DNA from: Candidatus Mediterraneibacter vanvlietii
GTDB lineage: Bacteria > Bacillota > Clostridia > Lachnospirales > Lachnospiraceae
Reading direction: 5' to 3'
Length of the DNA: 41,983 bases
Assembly (NCBI GenBank): GCA_019113645.1
Contig: DXGZ01000055.1
Location: 1 to 41,983, forward strand
The notes below the pieces were generated by a model. The model saw only the letters and a program-made list of their open reading frames with translations, made no database searches and was not told the DNA's origin. The position numbers and the translations under genes were made by a program. Of this stretch, positions 33,507 through 41,983 are shown piece by piece (position 1 is the stretch's first letter; every line of letters starts with the position of its first letter).

Positions 33507-33546
33507 ATTTGCATATTGATCATTCTATGATTCACTATCCATCAAA

Positions 33547-34179
33547 TCATCCAAATATTTCCCGGATCTTCTCTGCTATCAGTCCCGCCATGATCTCATG
33601 TCCCTTCTCGGTATAATGAATTCCATCAATATCGTTTACTTCAACCTGTTCTCCCGGATTCATGTAATGGACGTTATATTTCTCCGCTGCCTGCTTGTAA
33701 TAATGCTCCAGCATCCGGCTTCGCTCATCCATATCCGGAATCATCTGATCCAGATCCGGATTTCCAACGCTGTGGATGGGAACCGGACAGATGAGAAGCA
33801 CTTCCGGCGGCTGAAAATCAAGCCCCGCATCCGAGCATTTCAGTGTACGCAGAAGATTTTCAATGGATACACCAATATCAAACGGTGTAACACTGAACCG
33901 CGTTTTAAGGTCATTTGTCCCAAGCATCAGGATGACAAGATCCAGCGGTTTATGACTGTCAAGACAGGGCAGAAGATATTTTTTCCCATTTTTATAGTCT
34001 TCGACCGGGTCATCCCATACTGTCGTCCTGCCGCCCAGTCCTTCCTCAATGATATAATAGTCATTTCCAAGTATGCCCTGAAGAATGCCTGTCCATCTCT
34101 TATCTCTCGGATACCTTGTTGTCAGATCAGACCTCAGGCCATATGTATTGGAATCCCCATAACACAGAATTGTTTTCAT
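33547..34179 (-). CDS. SGNH/GDSL-type esterase
   Basis: A cytoplasmic hydrolase of 210 residues with no signal peptide. It has block I GDSN (Ser10 nucleophile), block III GTNDLK near residue 92 and the C-terminal DGIHYTEKGH supplying the Asp185/His188 pair. Relatives are arylesterases and carbohydrate acetylesterases. It is the last gene of the LacI-controlled sugar ABC operon, 15 nt after the permease with AGGAGG before the ATG. Removal of acyl groups from an imported sugar is a reasonable inference; the substrate is unknown. Confidence 0.85.
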   Translation of the reverse strand: MKTILCYGDSNTYGLRSDLTTRYPRDKRWTGILQGILGNDYYIIEEGLGGRTTVWDDPVEDYKNGKKYLLPCLDSHKPLDLVILMLGTNDLKTRFSVTPFDIGVSIENLLRTLKCSDAGLDFQPPEVLLICPVPIHSVGNPDLDQMIPDMDERSRMLEHYYKQAAEKYNVHYMNPGEQVEVNDIDGIHYTEKGHEIMAGLIAEKIREIFG

Positions 34180-34194
34180 AACTTCTGCCTCCTG

Positions 34195-35157
34195 CTATGC
34201 CTTTACTTTCTTTACTTTTTCTCTGCTGATCAGAGTATCAAATGCTACTGCCAGAATCAGTACCAGACCTGTAATGACATCCTGATAATACTGACCTACA
34301 TTCATAATCGTCAGACCATTGCTCAGGATTCCTATAATCAGTGCACCGAAGAAGGCACCGACCATAGTTCCTTTTCCACCGTTAATGCTGACACCGCCGA
34401 TAATAACCGCTGTAATAACCTCCATCTCCGTACCTGTTCCGGAAGTCGGCGCCCCTGAACTTACTCGTCCCATCAGGATAATTCCCGCGATCCCTGCCAG
34501 AAAACCGCTGAGCGCGTACAGAGCGACAAGTATTTTGTTGACCTGAACACCAGCCAGACGGGCTGCTTCTACATTTCCTCCGATCGCATAGACATATCTT
34601 CCGAAATAAGTCTTATGAAGAACGAATCCCATGATAACTACGATAACAAGCATGATGATAACTGGCACCGGTATCGGACCAATATATCCCTGGCCGATAA
34701 ATACCAGCTCCTCCGGTATATCATAGATCGGTATGCCGCCTGAGAAAATGTATGCGAAGCCCCTGATTACAGTCTGCATTCCCAGCGTGATTACGATTGC
34801 CGAAACATTCAGAGATACTATGAGCAGACCTGTAATAACCCCAAATGCAGTGGCGACAAGTACTGCCAAAATTACGGACACGATATCGTTTACTCCGAAT
34901 TCTGAAATAAGCATGGCACAGAGGACACCTGTCAGACCAAGCTGGCTTCCCACACTCAGATCCATTCCGCCTGAAATGATCACGAAAGTCATGCCTGCCG
35001 TAAGAATCCCAAGTATGGATACCTGCCGGAGAATATTAATCATATTTTTTACCGCAAAGAAGTTATCCGTTGCAATCGTAAAAAACAGAAATACGAATGC
35101 AAGTATTAAAAACGTACTGATTTTTTTAATGATCTCTTTACTGTTAATCCTGTTCAT
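34195..35157 (-). CDS. Sugar ABC transporter permease (RbsC type)
   Basis: Membrane subunit of a carbohydrate importer of the ribose/xylose/galactose class, 320 residues with 8-10 hydrophobic helices. Typical motifs are GGMDLSVGSQLGLTG near residues 63-77, GGNVEAARLAGVQV and GGVSINGGKGTMVGAFFGA. It follows the ATPase gene by 6 nt. Sugar specificity cannot be read from it. Confidence 0.92.
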   Translation of the reverse strand: MNRINSKEIIKKISTFLILAFVFLFFTIATDNFFAVKNMINILRQVSILGILTAGMTFVIISGGMDLSVGSQLGLTGVLCAMLISEFGVNDIVSVILAVLVATAFGVITGLLIVSLNVSAIVITLGMQTVIRGFAYIFSGGIPIYDIPEELVFIGQGYIGPIPVPVIIMLVIVVIMGFVLHKTYFGRYVYAIGGNVEAARLAGVQVNKILVALYALSGFLAGIAGIILMGRVSSGAPTSGTGTEMEVITAVIIGGVSINGGKGTMVGAFFGALIIGILSNGLTIMNVGQYYQDVITGLVLILAVAFDTLISREKVKKVKA

Positions 35158-35163
35158 AATCGT

Positions 35164-36663
35164 CTACTCTTCCTTTCCGCTCTTAATCCCCGAAGCCAGC
35201 TCCAGGATCTTAACCTGACTTGCCTCTTCTTTTGAAAGTTCTCCGGTCACTTCTCCTTCATGCATAACGATGATCCGGTCAGACATGCCGAGAAGTTCAG
35301 GCATCTCAGATGAAATCATGATAATCGCCATCCCCTGTGAGGCAAGCTGGTTAATCAGATCATAGATTTCCTTCTTCGCTCCCACGTCAATTCCTCTGGT
35401 CGGCTCATCAAAAATAATAATCCGTGAATTGCTGGCAAGCGATTTCGCCAGAACCACTTTCTGCTGATTTCCGCCTGACAGATTCTTGGTCAGCTGCTCC
35501 ATGGTCGGACATTTTATCTGAAGCCGGTCTATGTATTTCTTCGCCATACTTCTGTCTTTCCCTGCACTGATCACACTGGCTGTTGATATGCTTTTCACTG
35601 CGATAAATGAAATATTGTCGCGGATTGTCATATCAAGCAGTACTCCATGTCTTTTTCTGTCCTCCGGAATCAGCGCGATTCCGTTCTTTATCGCGTCTTT
35701 TGGATTCCTGATATGCACCTGTTTTCCCTCAATCCATATCTCACCTGATGTGATCGGATCAGCACCGAAAATCGCCCGGGCAGTCTCTGTCCTGCCGGCT
35801 CCTACAAGTCCTGCAATTCCCAGGATCTCACCTTTTCTGACGGAGAATCCAACGTCTTTTAACAGCGTCTGTGTGCTGAGATGTTTCACCTCAAGAGCAG
35901 TCTCCCCGATTGTTTTGCTGATCACAGGATACTGTTCATCCAGACTTCGTCCCACCATCAGACGAATCAGTTCTGCATTAGTCGTATCCGCTGTCATCTT
36001 CGTGTCCACATACTCCCCGTCACGCATAATTGTCACCCGGTCTGATATTTCAAAAATCTCTTCCATTCGGTGAGAAATATAGATGATCGCAACTCCCTGA
36101 CTTTTCAGCTTCCGGATAATGCCAAACAGCGCATCGATCTCACGGTTTGTCAGCGGAGCAGACGGCTCATCCAGAATCAGAACTTTTACATTGGACGAAA
36201 TTGTTTTCGTGATTTCCACAAGCTGCTGATATGCCACTGTCAGCGTCCGTACCGGAACTGTCACATCAATATCAATGCCAAAAGAATCCATTAATTCTTT
36301 TGCTTTCTGATTCATCAGTTTCCGGTTGATCACACTGCCCGATGTAAGTTTATTTCCGAGGAAGATATTCTCCGCTACAGACAATTCAGGAACAAGATTA
36401 AATTCCTGATAAACAACACCGATTCCAAGTTTTTTTGAAAGCGCCGGTGTCATGTACTCATACGTTTTCCCCTCATAGATGATTGAACCGCCATTTGGCC
36501 TGATTGCACCGGATATTACCTTGATAAGAGTAGATTTCCCGGCCCCATTCTCACCCATGAGAGCATGGACTTCTCCTTCATGAACTGTCAGGTTCATATG
36601 ATCCAGCGCTTTTACACCCGGATATTCTTTTATGATATCCTTCATTTCAAGAATCACACTCAT
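35164..36663 (-). CDS. Sugar ABC transporter ATP-binding protein (RbsA type, duplicated)
   Basis: A 499-residue ATPase with two fused ABC domains. The first has Walker A GENGAGKS (37-44) and Walker B LILDEPSAPLT with a degenerate signature. The second has a degenerate P-loop GLVGAGRTE, signature LSGGNQQK near 394-401 and IIIFDEPTRGIDVG after it. This asymmetry is normal for RbsA/MglA proteins. The transcript must pass the stem-loop at 36697-36746 after the binding-protein gene, which should lower its level relative to the binding protein. Confidence 0.94.
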   Translation of the reverse strand: MSVILEMKDIIKEYPGVKALDHMNLTVHEGEVHALMGENGAGKSTLIKVISGAIRPNGGSIIYEGKTYEYMTPALSKKLGIGVVYQEFNLVPELSVAENIFLGNKLTSGSVINRKLMNQKAKELMDSFGIDIDVTVPVRTLTVAYQQLVEITKTISSNVKVLILDEPSAPLTNREIDALFGIIRKLKSQGVAIIYISHRMEEIFEISDRVTIMRDGEYVDTKMTADTTNAELIRLMVGRSLDEQYPVISKTIGETALEVKHLSTQTLLKDVGFSVRKGEILGIAGLVGAGRTETARAIFGADPITSGEIWIEGKQVHIRNPKDAIKNGIALIPEDRKRHGVLLDMTIRDNISFIAVKSISTASVISAGKDRSMAKKYIDRLQIKCPTMEQLTKNLSGGNQQKVVLAKSLASNSRIIIFDEPTRGIDVGAKKEIYDLINQLASQGMAIIMISSEMPELLGMSDRIIVMHEGEVTGELSKEEASQVKILELASGIKSGKEE

Positions 36664-36696
36664 CCTAAATGTCTCCTTTTGTTGAATTCAGGGTAC

Positions 36697-36746
36697 AAAA
36701 AGGACCAGCCCTGTCCTTCTCCTGCCAGGCAAAGGCCGGTCCTTTT
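36697..36746 (-). terminator. Intercistronic attenuator between binding-protein and ATPase genes
   Basis: On the minus strand, AAAAGGACCGGCC pairs with GGCTGGTCCTTTT (one G-U pair) and the stem is followed by T5. Such partial terminators after the binding-protein gene are common in ABC importers. Confidence 0.6.
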
Positions 36747-36768
36747 CCCCACAATGTCACATTGTATC

Positions 36769-37764
36769 TTACTCTACATAGTCAGATATATTATCAGGAG
36801 TTACAGCTACAAGATCCTGCTCATAGTCTTTCTCATAATCGTCCCCATTGATTACAGCGATACATGTATCCACAAGCTGTTTCCCTGTTCCGGACGGATT
36901 CTGGTCAACTGTAAACTGATAGATAGTTCCGGCTGCGATCTGGTTCAATGCTTCTTCTGTCGCATCGATTCCGGCGATGATATACTGCTCCGGATCATCC
37001 ATCTGATTTGATTTGAAAGCTTCAAATGCTCCGAGTGCAGCTCCATCACTGACTCCACACACAACCCGCAGATCCGGATTCGCCTGAATGAAGTTCTCTG
37101 TCGCTGTCATTCCTTCAGACTGATCCGCAGCTGTTGCATCAGCTACGAATTCCACGTTAGGAGCAAATTCCTGAACACCTTCCATGATTCCGTTCTTACG
37201 CTCGATAACAGACTCCATCAGATCATAGTTCAGTGTTGCAGCCTCGATTGTCTCGTCTGTTCCCCAGTTTTCCGCAATCCACTGTCCTACGGCAGCGCCC
37301 TGTGTATAGCCGAGGGTATACTCATCAGCTCCAATGTAAGCATCGTAACCTTCCACTTTTGAAGTCAGGCATACAACAGCAATTCCCGCATCCTTCGCTT
37401 CCTGAACAACAGGAGCAACTGCTTCTGCATCTACAGCGCAGACAATGATTCCGTCTACTCCGGACTGAATGAAATTCTCAAGTCCGGCAATCTGAGTCTC
37501 AGAAGAGTCCTGTGCGTCATTTACCATCAGTTCTCCTCCCTGTTCTTCAATCGCAGCTTCCGCTGCATCGATTACACTGATAAAAAACTGACCTGACGTA
37601 TTCAGAACAGAAAGACCGATCTTATAACCGCCATCTCCGCTGTCCTCACTTGCTGTTTCCTCTCCGCCATCGGATGCTGTCTCAGATTCCCCGCCTGAGC
37701 ATCCTGCCAGTACGCTTACTGACATAGCCGCACACAGTAACATTGCCAATAATTTCTTTTTCAT
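36769..37764 (-). CDS. Sugar-binding lipoprotein (RbsB-like, periplasmic binding family 4)
   Basis: Substrate-binding protein of the ABC importer, 331 residues. It has a lipoprotein signal with lipobox VLAGC (Cys22), an acidic Ser/Glu linker to about 45, then the type I binding fold: KIGLSVLNTSGQFF, NDAQDSSETQIAGLENFI, GVDGIIVCAVDAEAV and a hinge strand GIDATEEAL. Ribose-, galactose- and allose-type proteins share these. AAAGGAGGAG precedes the ATG. It lies 68 nt after the lacI-type gene and is probably co-transcribed with it. Confidence 0.92.
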   Translation of the reverse strand: MKKKLLAMLLCAAMSVSVLAGCSGGESETASDGGEETASEDSGDGGYKIGLSVLNTSGQFFISVIDAAEAAIEEQGGELMVNDAQDSSETQIAGLENFIQSGVDGIIVCAVDAEAVAPVVQEAKDAGIAVVCLTSKVEGYDAYIGADEYTLGYTQGAAVGQWIAENWGTDETIEAATLNYDLMESVIERKNGIMEGVQEFAPNVEFVADATAADQSEGMTATENFIQANPDLRVVCGVSDGAALGAFEAFKSNQMDDPEQYIIAGIDATEEALNQIAAGTIYQFTVDQNPSGTGKQLVDTCIAVINGDDYEKDYEQDLVAVTPDNISDYVE

Positions 37765-37832
37765 CTTATAGCTCCTCCTTTATACCTGTTCCTTCGGCAG
37801 ACATATCTCAGAGGAACCTCCGAAATATGCTG

Positions 37833-38843
37833 TCAGGTTGTTTCCCGGACGATCAGATCTCCCTGGAAGATTACCTGATCATTAATCTCCTCGCCGTTAA
37901 TCTTCGCAATTACAATCTCAGCCGCAGTCTGTCCCAGTTTTCTGATCGGCTGGCTGATTGTGGTAAGTGCCGGTTCGATCAGGCTGCTCAGTGAAATATT
38001 ATCAAACCCGATTACCCCCATTTCCTCCGGGATTTTCACATGCAGAGCATTCAGCTCTTTGATACAGCCGATCCCGATCATATCAATGGCCGCCATAATC
38101 ACATCCGGTCTGTCCGACAGCGACATATAGTACCTGGCAGCATCTCTGCCAAGTTTGATATAATCCGGTTCATTCTCCCGTCTTACTCTGTAAACCCATT
38201 TTTCATCCGCCTGCAGGCCGCAGTCCTCCAGCCCTTTCAGATATCCAATATATCGTTCCTGAATGACACTGATGTCTTCCGAGTTCAGAATATAGCCGAT
38301 TTTTCTGTGCCCCTGATTATACAGATAATGCACTGCTTTCCTGACACTTTCATACCCGTCAATATACACGTATGAAACGGAGCTGCAGTCATCGAAAATT
38401 TTATCCATAAATACCACCGGCAGCTGCTTCGACACCTTCTTCAGATAATCGGCAACACTGTCATTTCTGTGATAGGTATTATAGATAATCCCGTCAATAT
38501 TTCTCCGCAGCAGCTCTTTCGTATATTCGATGTCTGAGACCGCATGTCTTTCCGTATTGCAGACAAATACCATATAGCCATATTTCAGCGCAACGTCTTC
38601 CACCCCTCTGAACATCTCGGAATAAAATGGGTTCGTATATTCCGGGACAACCATGGCGATCGTCTTGGTAAGCCCGGTTCTCATCCCCTGGGCAAAATAA
38701 CTCGGTGAATATCCAAGCTTTTTAATCGCTGCTTCCACCACCTGTCTGGTGGCCGGTTTTACAGTCCCTTCATTATTAATGACTCTTGATACGGTTGATT
38801 TTGATACGCCCGCTTCCTTTGCAACATCTAATATTGTAGCCAT
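37833..38843 (-). CDS. LacI family transcriptional regulator
   Basis: A sugar-responsive repressor of 336 residues. The N-terminal helix-turn-helix and hinge (DVAKEAGVSKSTVSRVIN, then VEAAIKKLGY) precede a type I binding-protein core (MVVPEYTNPFYSEMFRGVE, GVIGFDNISLSSLIEPALT). GGAGG precedes the ATG. It is first in the operon with the transporter and SGNH hydrolase and probably represses its own promoter through the two operators upstream. Confidence 0.93.
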   Translation of the reverse strand: MATILDVAKEAGVSKSTVSRVINNEGTVKPATRQVVEAAIKKLGYSPSYFAQGMRTGLTKTIAMVVPEYTNPFYSEMFRGVEDVALKYGYMVFVCNTERHAVSDIEYTKELLRRNIDGIIYNTYHRNDSVADYLKKVSKQLPVVFMDKIFDDCSSVSYVYIDGYESVRKAVHYLYNQGHRKIGYILNSEDISVIQERYIGYLKGLEDCGLQADEKWVYRVRRENEPDYIKLGRDAARYYMSLSDRPDVIMAAIDMIGIGCIKELNALHVKIPEEMGVIGFDNISLSSLIEPALTTISQPIRKLGQTAAEIVIAKINGEEINDQVIFQGDLIVRETT

Positions 38844-38934
38844 CTCAACTCCTCCATTTATCCTGTTCCATAGCTTGATTATACATTCATTTTTTTCTCA
38901 TTACCAGAATAAATGACAGGTTTTTGAAACTTTT

Positions 38935-38948
38935 TGGGAACGTTCTCA
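38935..38948. promoter_or_regulatory. LacI-type operator O1 (TGGGAACGTTCTCA)
   Basis: A near-perfect palindrome centred on CG, typical of LacI-family sites, in the leader of the lacI-type gene. An identical 14-mer lies 74 bp away at 39009-39022, about seven helical turns, allowing repression by looping. Confidence 0.75.
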
Positions 38949-39008
38949 TTTTTGAGTAAAAAAATTAAATTGCTTATCCCTCCCATCTATTTTATCTATT
39001 TTGTATAT

Positions 39009-39022
39009 TGGGAACGTTCTCA
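39009..39022. promoter_or_regulatory. LacI-type operator O2 (TGGGAACGTTCTCA)
   Basis: Same 14-mer as O1. It lies just downstream of the -10 box of the lacI-type promoter, roughly at +4 to +17, where bound repressor would block transcription. Confidence 0.8.
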
Positions 39023-39032
39023 TCTTGATATC

Positions 39033-39061
39033 ACTATACACTTTACACATTCTATTGTCAA
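39033..39061 (-). promoter_or_regulatory. Promoter of the LacI-sugar ABC operon
   Basis: On the minus strand, consensus TTGACA (39056-39061) and TATAGT (39033-39038) are 17 bp apart. The 345-nt gap between the regulator and ilvE holds this promoter, O1, O2, a roughly 185-nt leader and the ilvE terminator. Confidence 0.85.
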
Positions 39062-39073
39062 TAGCTCTTTTCT

Positions 39074-39119
39074 AAAAAAATCGGAATCATCAAGTTTTAA
39101 CCTCAAATGATTCCGATTT
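39074..39119 (-). terminator. Terminator of ilvE
   Basis: On the minus strand, AAATCGGAATCAT pairs with ATGATTCCGATTT over 13 bp and runs into seven T residues. A smaller hairpin (CCGGATC...GATCCGG, 39164-39186) lies directly after the ilvE stop. Confidence 0.85.
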
Positions 39120-39188
39120 CATAGCATTATTTCTATTCTGTTTCTATTCTTTTTCAGCATCCGCCGGATCAGAATTCACGATCCGGAA

Positions 39189-40214
39189 CTACTCGATCAC
39201 CTGGATCCATCCTTCCGGCGCCTCGATGTGTCCCATCTGGATACCGGTCAGTGTATCGTACAGTTTCTGGGTGATCGGTCCCATCTTCTCCATTCCGCTC
39301 GGGAGACAGATCTCCTCGCCGTGATTTACGATCTTTCCTACCGGAGAGATCACTGCGGCTGTTCCACAGAGACCACACTCTGCAAAATCTTTCACCTCAT
39401 CGAAGTATACGTCTCTCTCTTCCACTTCCAGTCCAAGATAGTGCTCTGCCACGTACATAATGGATCTTCTCGTAATAGACGGAAGAATCGTTGAAGAATG
39501 AGGTGTTACGACTTTATTGTCTTTTGTAACAAAGATAAAGTTCGCTCCGCCTGTCTCTTCTACTTTTGTTCTTGTCGCAGAGTCAAGATACATATTCTCA
39601 TCAAATCCGTTTGCGTGAGCAGTCACAATTGCATGAAGGCTCATCGCATAGTTAAGTCCTGCCTTGATATGTCCTGTTCCATGCGGTGCGGCACGGTCGA
39701 AATCAGATACACAAATCGTAATCGGTTTTGCGCCGCCTTTGAAGTACGGCCCCACCGGTGTGGTAAAGATTCTGAACTGATACTCATCCGCCGGTTTTAC
39801 TCCGATTACCGGATTAATACCGAACATATAAGGTCTGATATAAAGAGTGGCTCCCGATCCGTACGGCGGAACGTAAGCTGCATTCGCTTTAACAACCTGA
39901 ATCACCGCGTCAACAAAACGATCCTCCGGAAACGGCGGCATCTCCAGTCTCTTTGCGGAGTCTACCATACGGGACGCGTTCAGATCCGGACGAAATGTTA
40001 CGATACGTCCATCTTCTGTCGTATAAGCTTTCAGTCCCTCAAAAACAGACTGTGAATACTGAAGTACACCGGCACACTCATTCATCACAATGTTGGCGTC
40101 ATCGATCAGTCCGCCTTCGTCCCATTTTCCGTCTTTATAGTTAGCCACATAACGCTTGTCTGTCTGCATGTAGCTGAATCCCATATTTTCCCAATCAAGA
40201 TTTTTCTTCTCCAT
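39189..40214 (-). CDS. ilvE: Branched-chain amino acid aminotransferase
   Basis: A PLP fold-type IV aminotransferase of 341 residues, exchanging amino groups between Leu/Ile/Val and 2-oxoglutarate. The Schiff-base lysine is in TGHIKAGLNYA (Lys184). Other family motifs are LQYSQSVFEGLKAY, LYIRPYMFG and the long-chain BCAT segment EETGGANFIFV. The start at 40214 is chosen for GAGGAGG upstream; the frame continues 12 codons further without a binding site. It has its own promoter and terminator. Confidence 0.94.
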   Translation of the reverse strand: MEKKNLDWENMGFSYMQTDKRYVANYKDGKWDEGGLIDDANIVMNECAGVLQYSQSVFEGLKAYTTEDGRIVTFRPDLNASRMVDSAKRLEMPPFPEDRFVDAVIQVVKANAAYVPPYGSGATLYIRPYMFGINPVIGVKPADEYQFRIFTTPVGPYFKGGAKPITICVSDFDRAAPHGTGHIKAGLNYAMSLHAIVTAHANGFDENMYLDSATRTKVEETGGANFIFVTKDNKVVTPHSSTILPSITRRSIMYVAEHYLGLEVEERDVYFDEVKDFAECGLCGTAAVISPVGKIVNHGEEICLPSGMEKMGPITQKLYDTLTGIQMGHIEAPEGWIQVIE

Positions 40215-40265
40215 CTCGTGTTTCCTCCTCTGCTTGGAAAAGCCTGTCATTTCTTTACGCTGATC

Positions 40266-40294
40266 ATTATAATACTGTCATTACCAAAAATCAA
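40266..40294 (-). promoter_or_regulatory. Sigma-A promoter of ilvE
   Basis: On the minus strand, TTGATT (40289-40294) and a perfect TATAAT (40266-40271) are 17 bp apart, about 45-50 nt before the ATG. Confidence 0.8.
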
Positions 40295-40310
40295 GAGTGC
40301 GCTCGGTTTT

Positions 40311-40793
40311 TTATTTTTCATCACGGAACACAAGCAGTTTACTGATTACATAATTCAGTATGATCACAACAATCTGAGCCGCTATTTTTACCCCCAAACT
40401 GGAAAATGACAACAGGGTTATAAATACGAACAGAATCGCCTCTTCTATAAGCAGGGTAATAACTCTGCCTCCGTAGAATGATATCATCTGTCGAAAAAAA
40501 GCTCCCATCCCTTCCGTCGGTGACTGAAACACCCAGATCCGATTGGTAAAAAACGCGAACAGAACGGTTATGATCCAGGAATAGATATTGGCAATCAGTT
40601 CATTCATATGGAGCGCCATATTAAAAAGCGAATAAGTGGCAACACTGACCACGAAAGCCAGACCTCCAAAGAAAAGATAGAGGAGCATTTCCTTATACTT
40701 TACGTAAAACGGCTCAAATATTCTGATGCCGGGAAGTCCCATGAATCTGTCAAAGATGTCTTTCCGGGAATGCTGATTCTTCTTCTCTCTCAA
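40311..40793 (-). CDS. GtrA family membrane protein
   Basis: A small membrane protein of 160 residues with four predicted helices (about 34-52, 62-83, 100-125, 128-152), the size and layout of GtrA/DPMS-like proteins. These are thought to help flip or orient polyprenyl-linked sugars for cell-surface glycosylation. The AFFTNRIWVFQ segment after helix 2 is typical. Its start overlaps the preceding gene by 4 nt, so the two are translationally coupled. Confidence 0.88.
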   Translation of the reverse strand: MREKKNQHSRKDIFDRFMGLPGIRIFEPFYVKYKEMLLYLFFGGLAFVVSVATYSLFNMALHMNELIANIYSWIITVLFAFFTNRIWVFQSPTEGMGAFFRQMISFYGGRVITLLIEEAILFVFITLLSFSSLGVKIAAQIVVIILNYVISKLLVFRDEK

Positions 40794-41983
40794 GACTCTA
40801 TCCTCCTTGTTTTCCCATTGCGGTTTCTGATCAATTGTTTCAGGCTTTTTATCAGATAGTAAATACCTGTGAGCTCTGTTATCTGGATCAGGATAATTGC
40901 GCAGCTTAGATAATCATAGATTTTACGCAGCGACAAGAAACTGCAGAACCACTGTATCGCCAAAATCAACAGAATACTTGTCAGTACCATACCGGTTATG
41001 ATAAGGAACATCTGCCCGGATGTTTTCATTTGTTTCCTCACGTACTGCCTTATTGCTCTAACACACAGCAAAAGTGTTCCGACAAACGCAGCCCCAAATA
41101 CCAGCATCCCCGTTTTTTGATAGAGCCCCACTATTTTATTTTCGAGGGAAACGATTTCGGCATCTTTCCGATTCAAACTGTTTTCTGCATCTTTCCATGT
41201 AAAATGAGAATTAACAATCTCATCCATCAAGGCAATATTTTCATAATCGCCACTCGCTGGTGTAACTGTAATGGCATTTTCCGAATAAGTAAGCAGCATT
41301 TTAAGCGTTACCGGAGTCTGTTTCAGATAATAATCTGTTAATTCTTTCGCAGTAAATCCACGCGATATAGAAGATATATATATCTTTCCGGTACTCTTCT
41401 TCAGGTCACCTCGCTCAAAAGCATCTTGCAGTTCTTCGTGAATCCTACCATAAAAATTGTCCGCAGCCTCCCAACCGTCATTATAAACACCTGCACGATT
41501 AGCTGCTTCACGTAAAGCCCATATAATGATATCACCATGAATTTCTCCATCATCTCCGCAGCGTTCATTACAGATCTGCTCAACTTCCCCCATAATCGTT
41601 GATAAGGTGCCGCTGTTCTCCGCAGCTTCACGAATCATATTTCTTGTAATCCATGTATCGCCCACATTCGGATCTTCGATCTGGATCAGGTCCTCAATTA
41701 CGTTTTTGAAATGAGTTCCCGATCTATCCGTTATGGTAAATGCGCCATAATATTTATAGTTAACGCCCTTATAAACAAGAATCGAGCCAGCCAAAACCAA
41801 AAGCGGAAGAACTGCGATAAACATCCGAATCAGCAGTTTCTTCTGAATTTTTCCATGAGAAATTTTCAATGAAAGAAGTGTAATACCCGTTGCCGCGCAT
41901 ACAAACGGAAGAATCCAAATAGAGTCTTCTTTCATCAGCCAGAAGACCGGCAGCGCCACACTTCCGACCAATGCCCACACCAA
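40790..41983 (-). CDS. Membrane protein of unknown function, 5'-truncated by the window edge
   Basis: The frame is open at the right edge, so the N-terminus is missing. The visible 397 residues begin with about three hydrophobic helices (to about residue 75). A hydrophilic domain of about 210 residues, probably extracytoplasmic, follows with Asp/Glu-rich and heptad-like stretches. Three further helices span about 290-310, 325-347 and 355-380, and the tail is basic. I recognise no catalytic motif. Coupling to GtrA suggests a glycolipid or cell-wall glycosylation role, for example the membrane part of a glycosyltransferase, but this is inference. Confidence 0.7.
   Translation of the reverse strand: MVWALVGSVALPVFWLMKEDSIWILPFVCAATGITLLSLKISHGKIQKKLLIRMFIAVLPLLVLAGSILVYKGVNYKYYGAFTITDRSGTHFKNVIEDLIQIEDPNVGDTWITRNMIREAAENSGTLSTIMGEVEQICNERCGDDGEIHGDIIIWALREAANRAGVYNDGWEAADNFYGRIHEELQDAFERGDLKKSTGKIYISSISRGFTAKELTDYYLKQTPVTLKMLLTYSENAITVTPASGDYENIALMDEIVNSHFTWKDAENSLNRKDAEIVSLENKIVGLYQKTGMLVFGAAFVGTLLLCVRAIRQYVRKQMKTSGQMFLIITGMVLTSILLILAIQWFCSFLSLRKIYDYLSCAIILIQITELTGIYYLIKSLKQLIRNRNGKTRRIES

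Noticed and set aside
1-41983. CRISPR arrays, insertion sequences, prophage or tRNA genes
   Set aside because: I saw no regularly spaced repeats, transposase or integrase motifs, terminal inverted repeats or cloverleaf sequences.

Overview
The window looks like a chromosomal piece of an anaerobic gut Firmicute, most likely a Lachnospiraceae-type Clostridia. The evidence is near-balanced base composition, AGGAGG-type ribosome binding sites, sigma-A promoters (TTGACA/TATAAT with 16-18 bp spacers), Gram-positive lipoprotein signals, an M-box riboswitch, and labile-selenium molybdenum hydroxylase genes as known from Clostridia and Enterobacteria. I saw no mobile elements, tRNA, rRNA or CRISPR.

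About two thirds of the window (1-29.8 kb) is a purine/uric-acid catabolic island of the selenium-linked type. On the minus strand, reading right to left from a divergent promoter region at 15.5-15.75 kb, run ssnA, an NCS2 nucleobase permease, ygfK, hydA, yqeC, a yqeB-ygfJ fusion, an RnfB-C-terminus-like polyferredoxin and a selenium-dependent xanthine dehydrogenase with its own 2Fe-2S domain. A separate molybdate transporter operon, modABC, follows; its promoter is buried in two palindromes. Diverging on the plus strand are a YheO/DauR-type PAS-HTH regulator, diaminopropionate ammonia-lyase (dpaL/ygeX), ygeY, ygeW, ridA and carbamate kinase (arcC), ending at a bidirectional terminator at about 21.86 kb. 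A second minus-strand operon, guaD, xdhA and an xdhB-xdhC fusion, is headed by a guanine-class purine riboswitch. Further right are a domain-permuted XdhC/CoxI maturation protein, pepD and a gamma-carbonic anhydrase.

Inferred logic: GuaD makes xanthine. The two molybdenum hydroxylases and YgfK move electrons into or out of the purine. The amidohydrolases (SsnA, HydA, YgeY) open rings and ureido groups. YgeW would release carbamoyl phosphate, from which ArcC makes ATP. DpaL converts 2,3-diaminopropionate to aminoacrylate, pyruvate and ammonia, with RidA clearing the enamine/imine. ModABC, YqeB-YgfJ, YqeC and the XdhC-like protein supply and mature the selenium-containing molybdenum cofactor. 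Clusters of this kind have been linked to anaerobic urate breakdown by gut bacteria; the individual ring-opening steps are not settled by sequence.

The right third (30-42 kb) is ordinary accessory and housekeeping content: mgtE under an M-box with a terminator and a short upstream ORF; a lipoprotein of unknown function; a LacI-regulated sugar ABC operon (regulator, binding protein, ATPase, permease, SGNH hydrolase) with two matching operators; ilvE; and a GtrA protein coupled to a membrane protein cut by the window edge.
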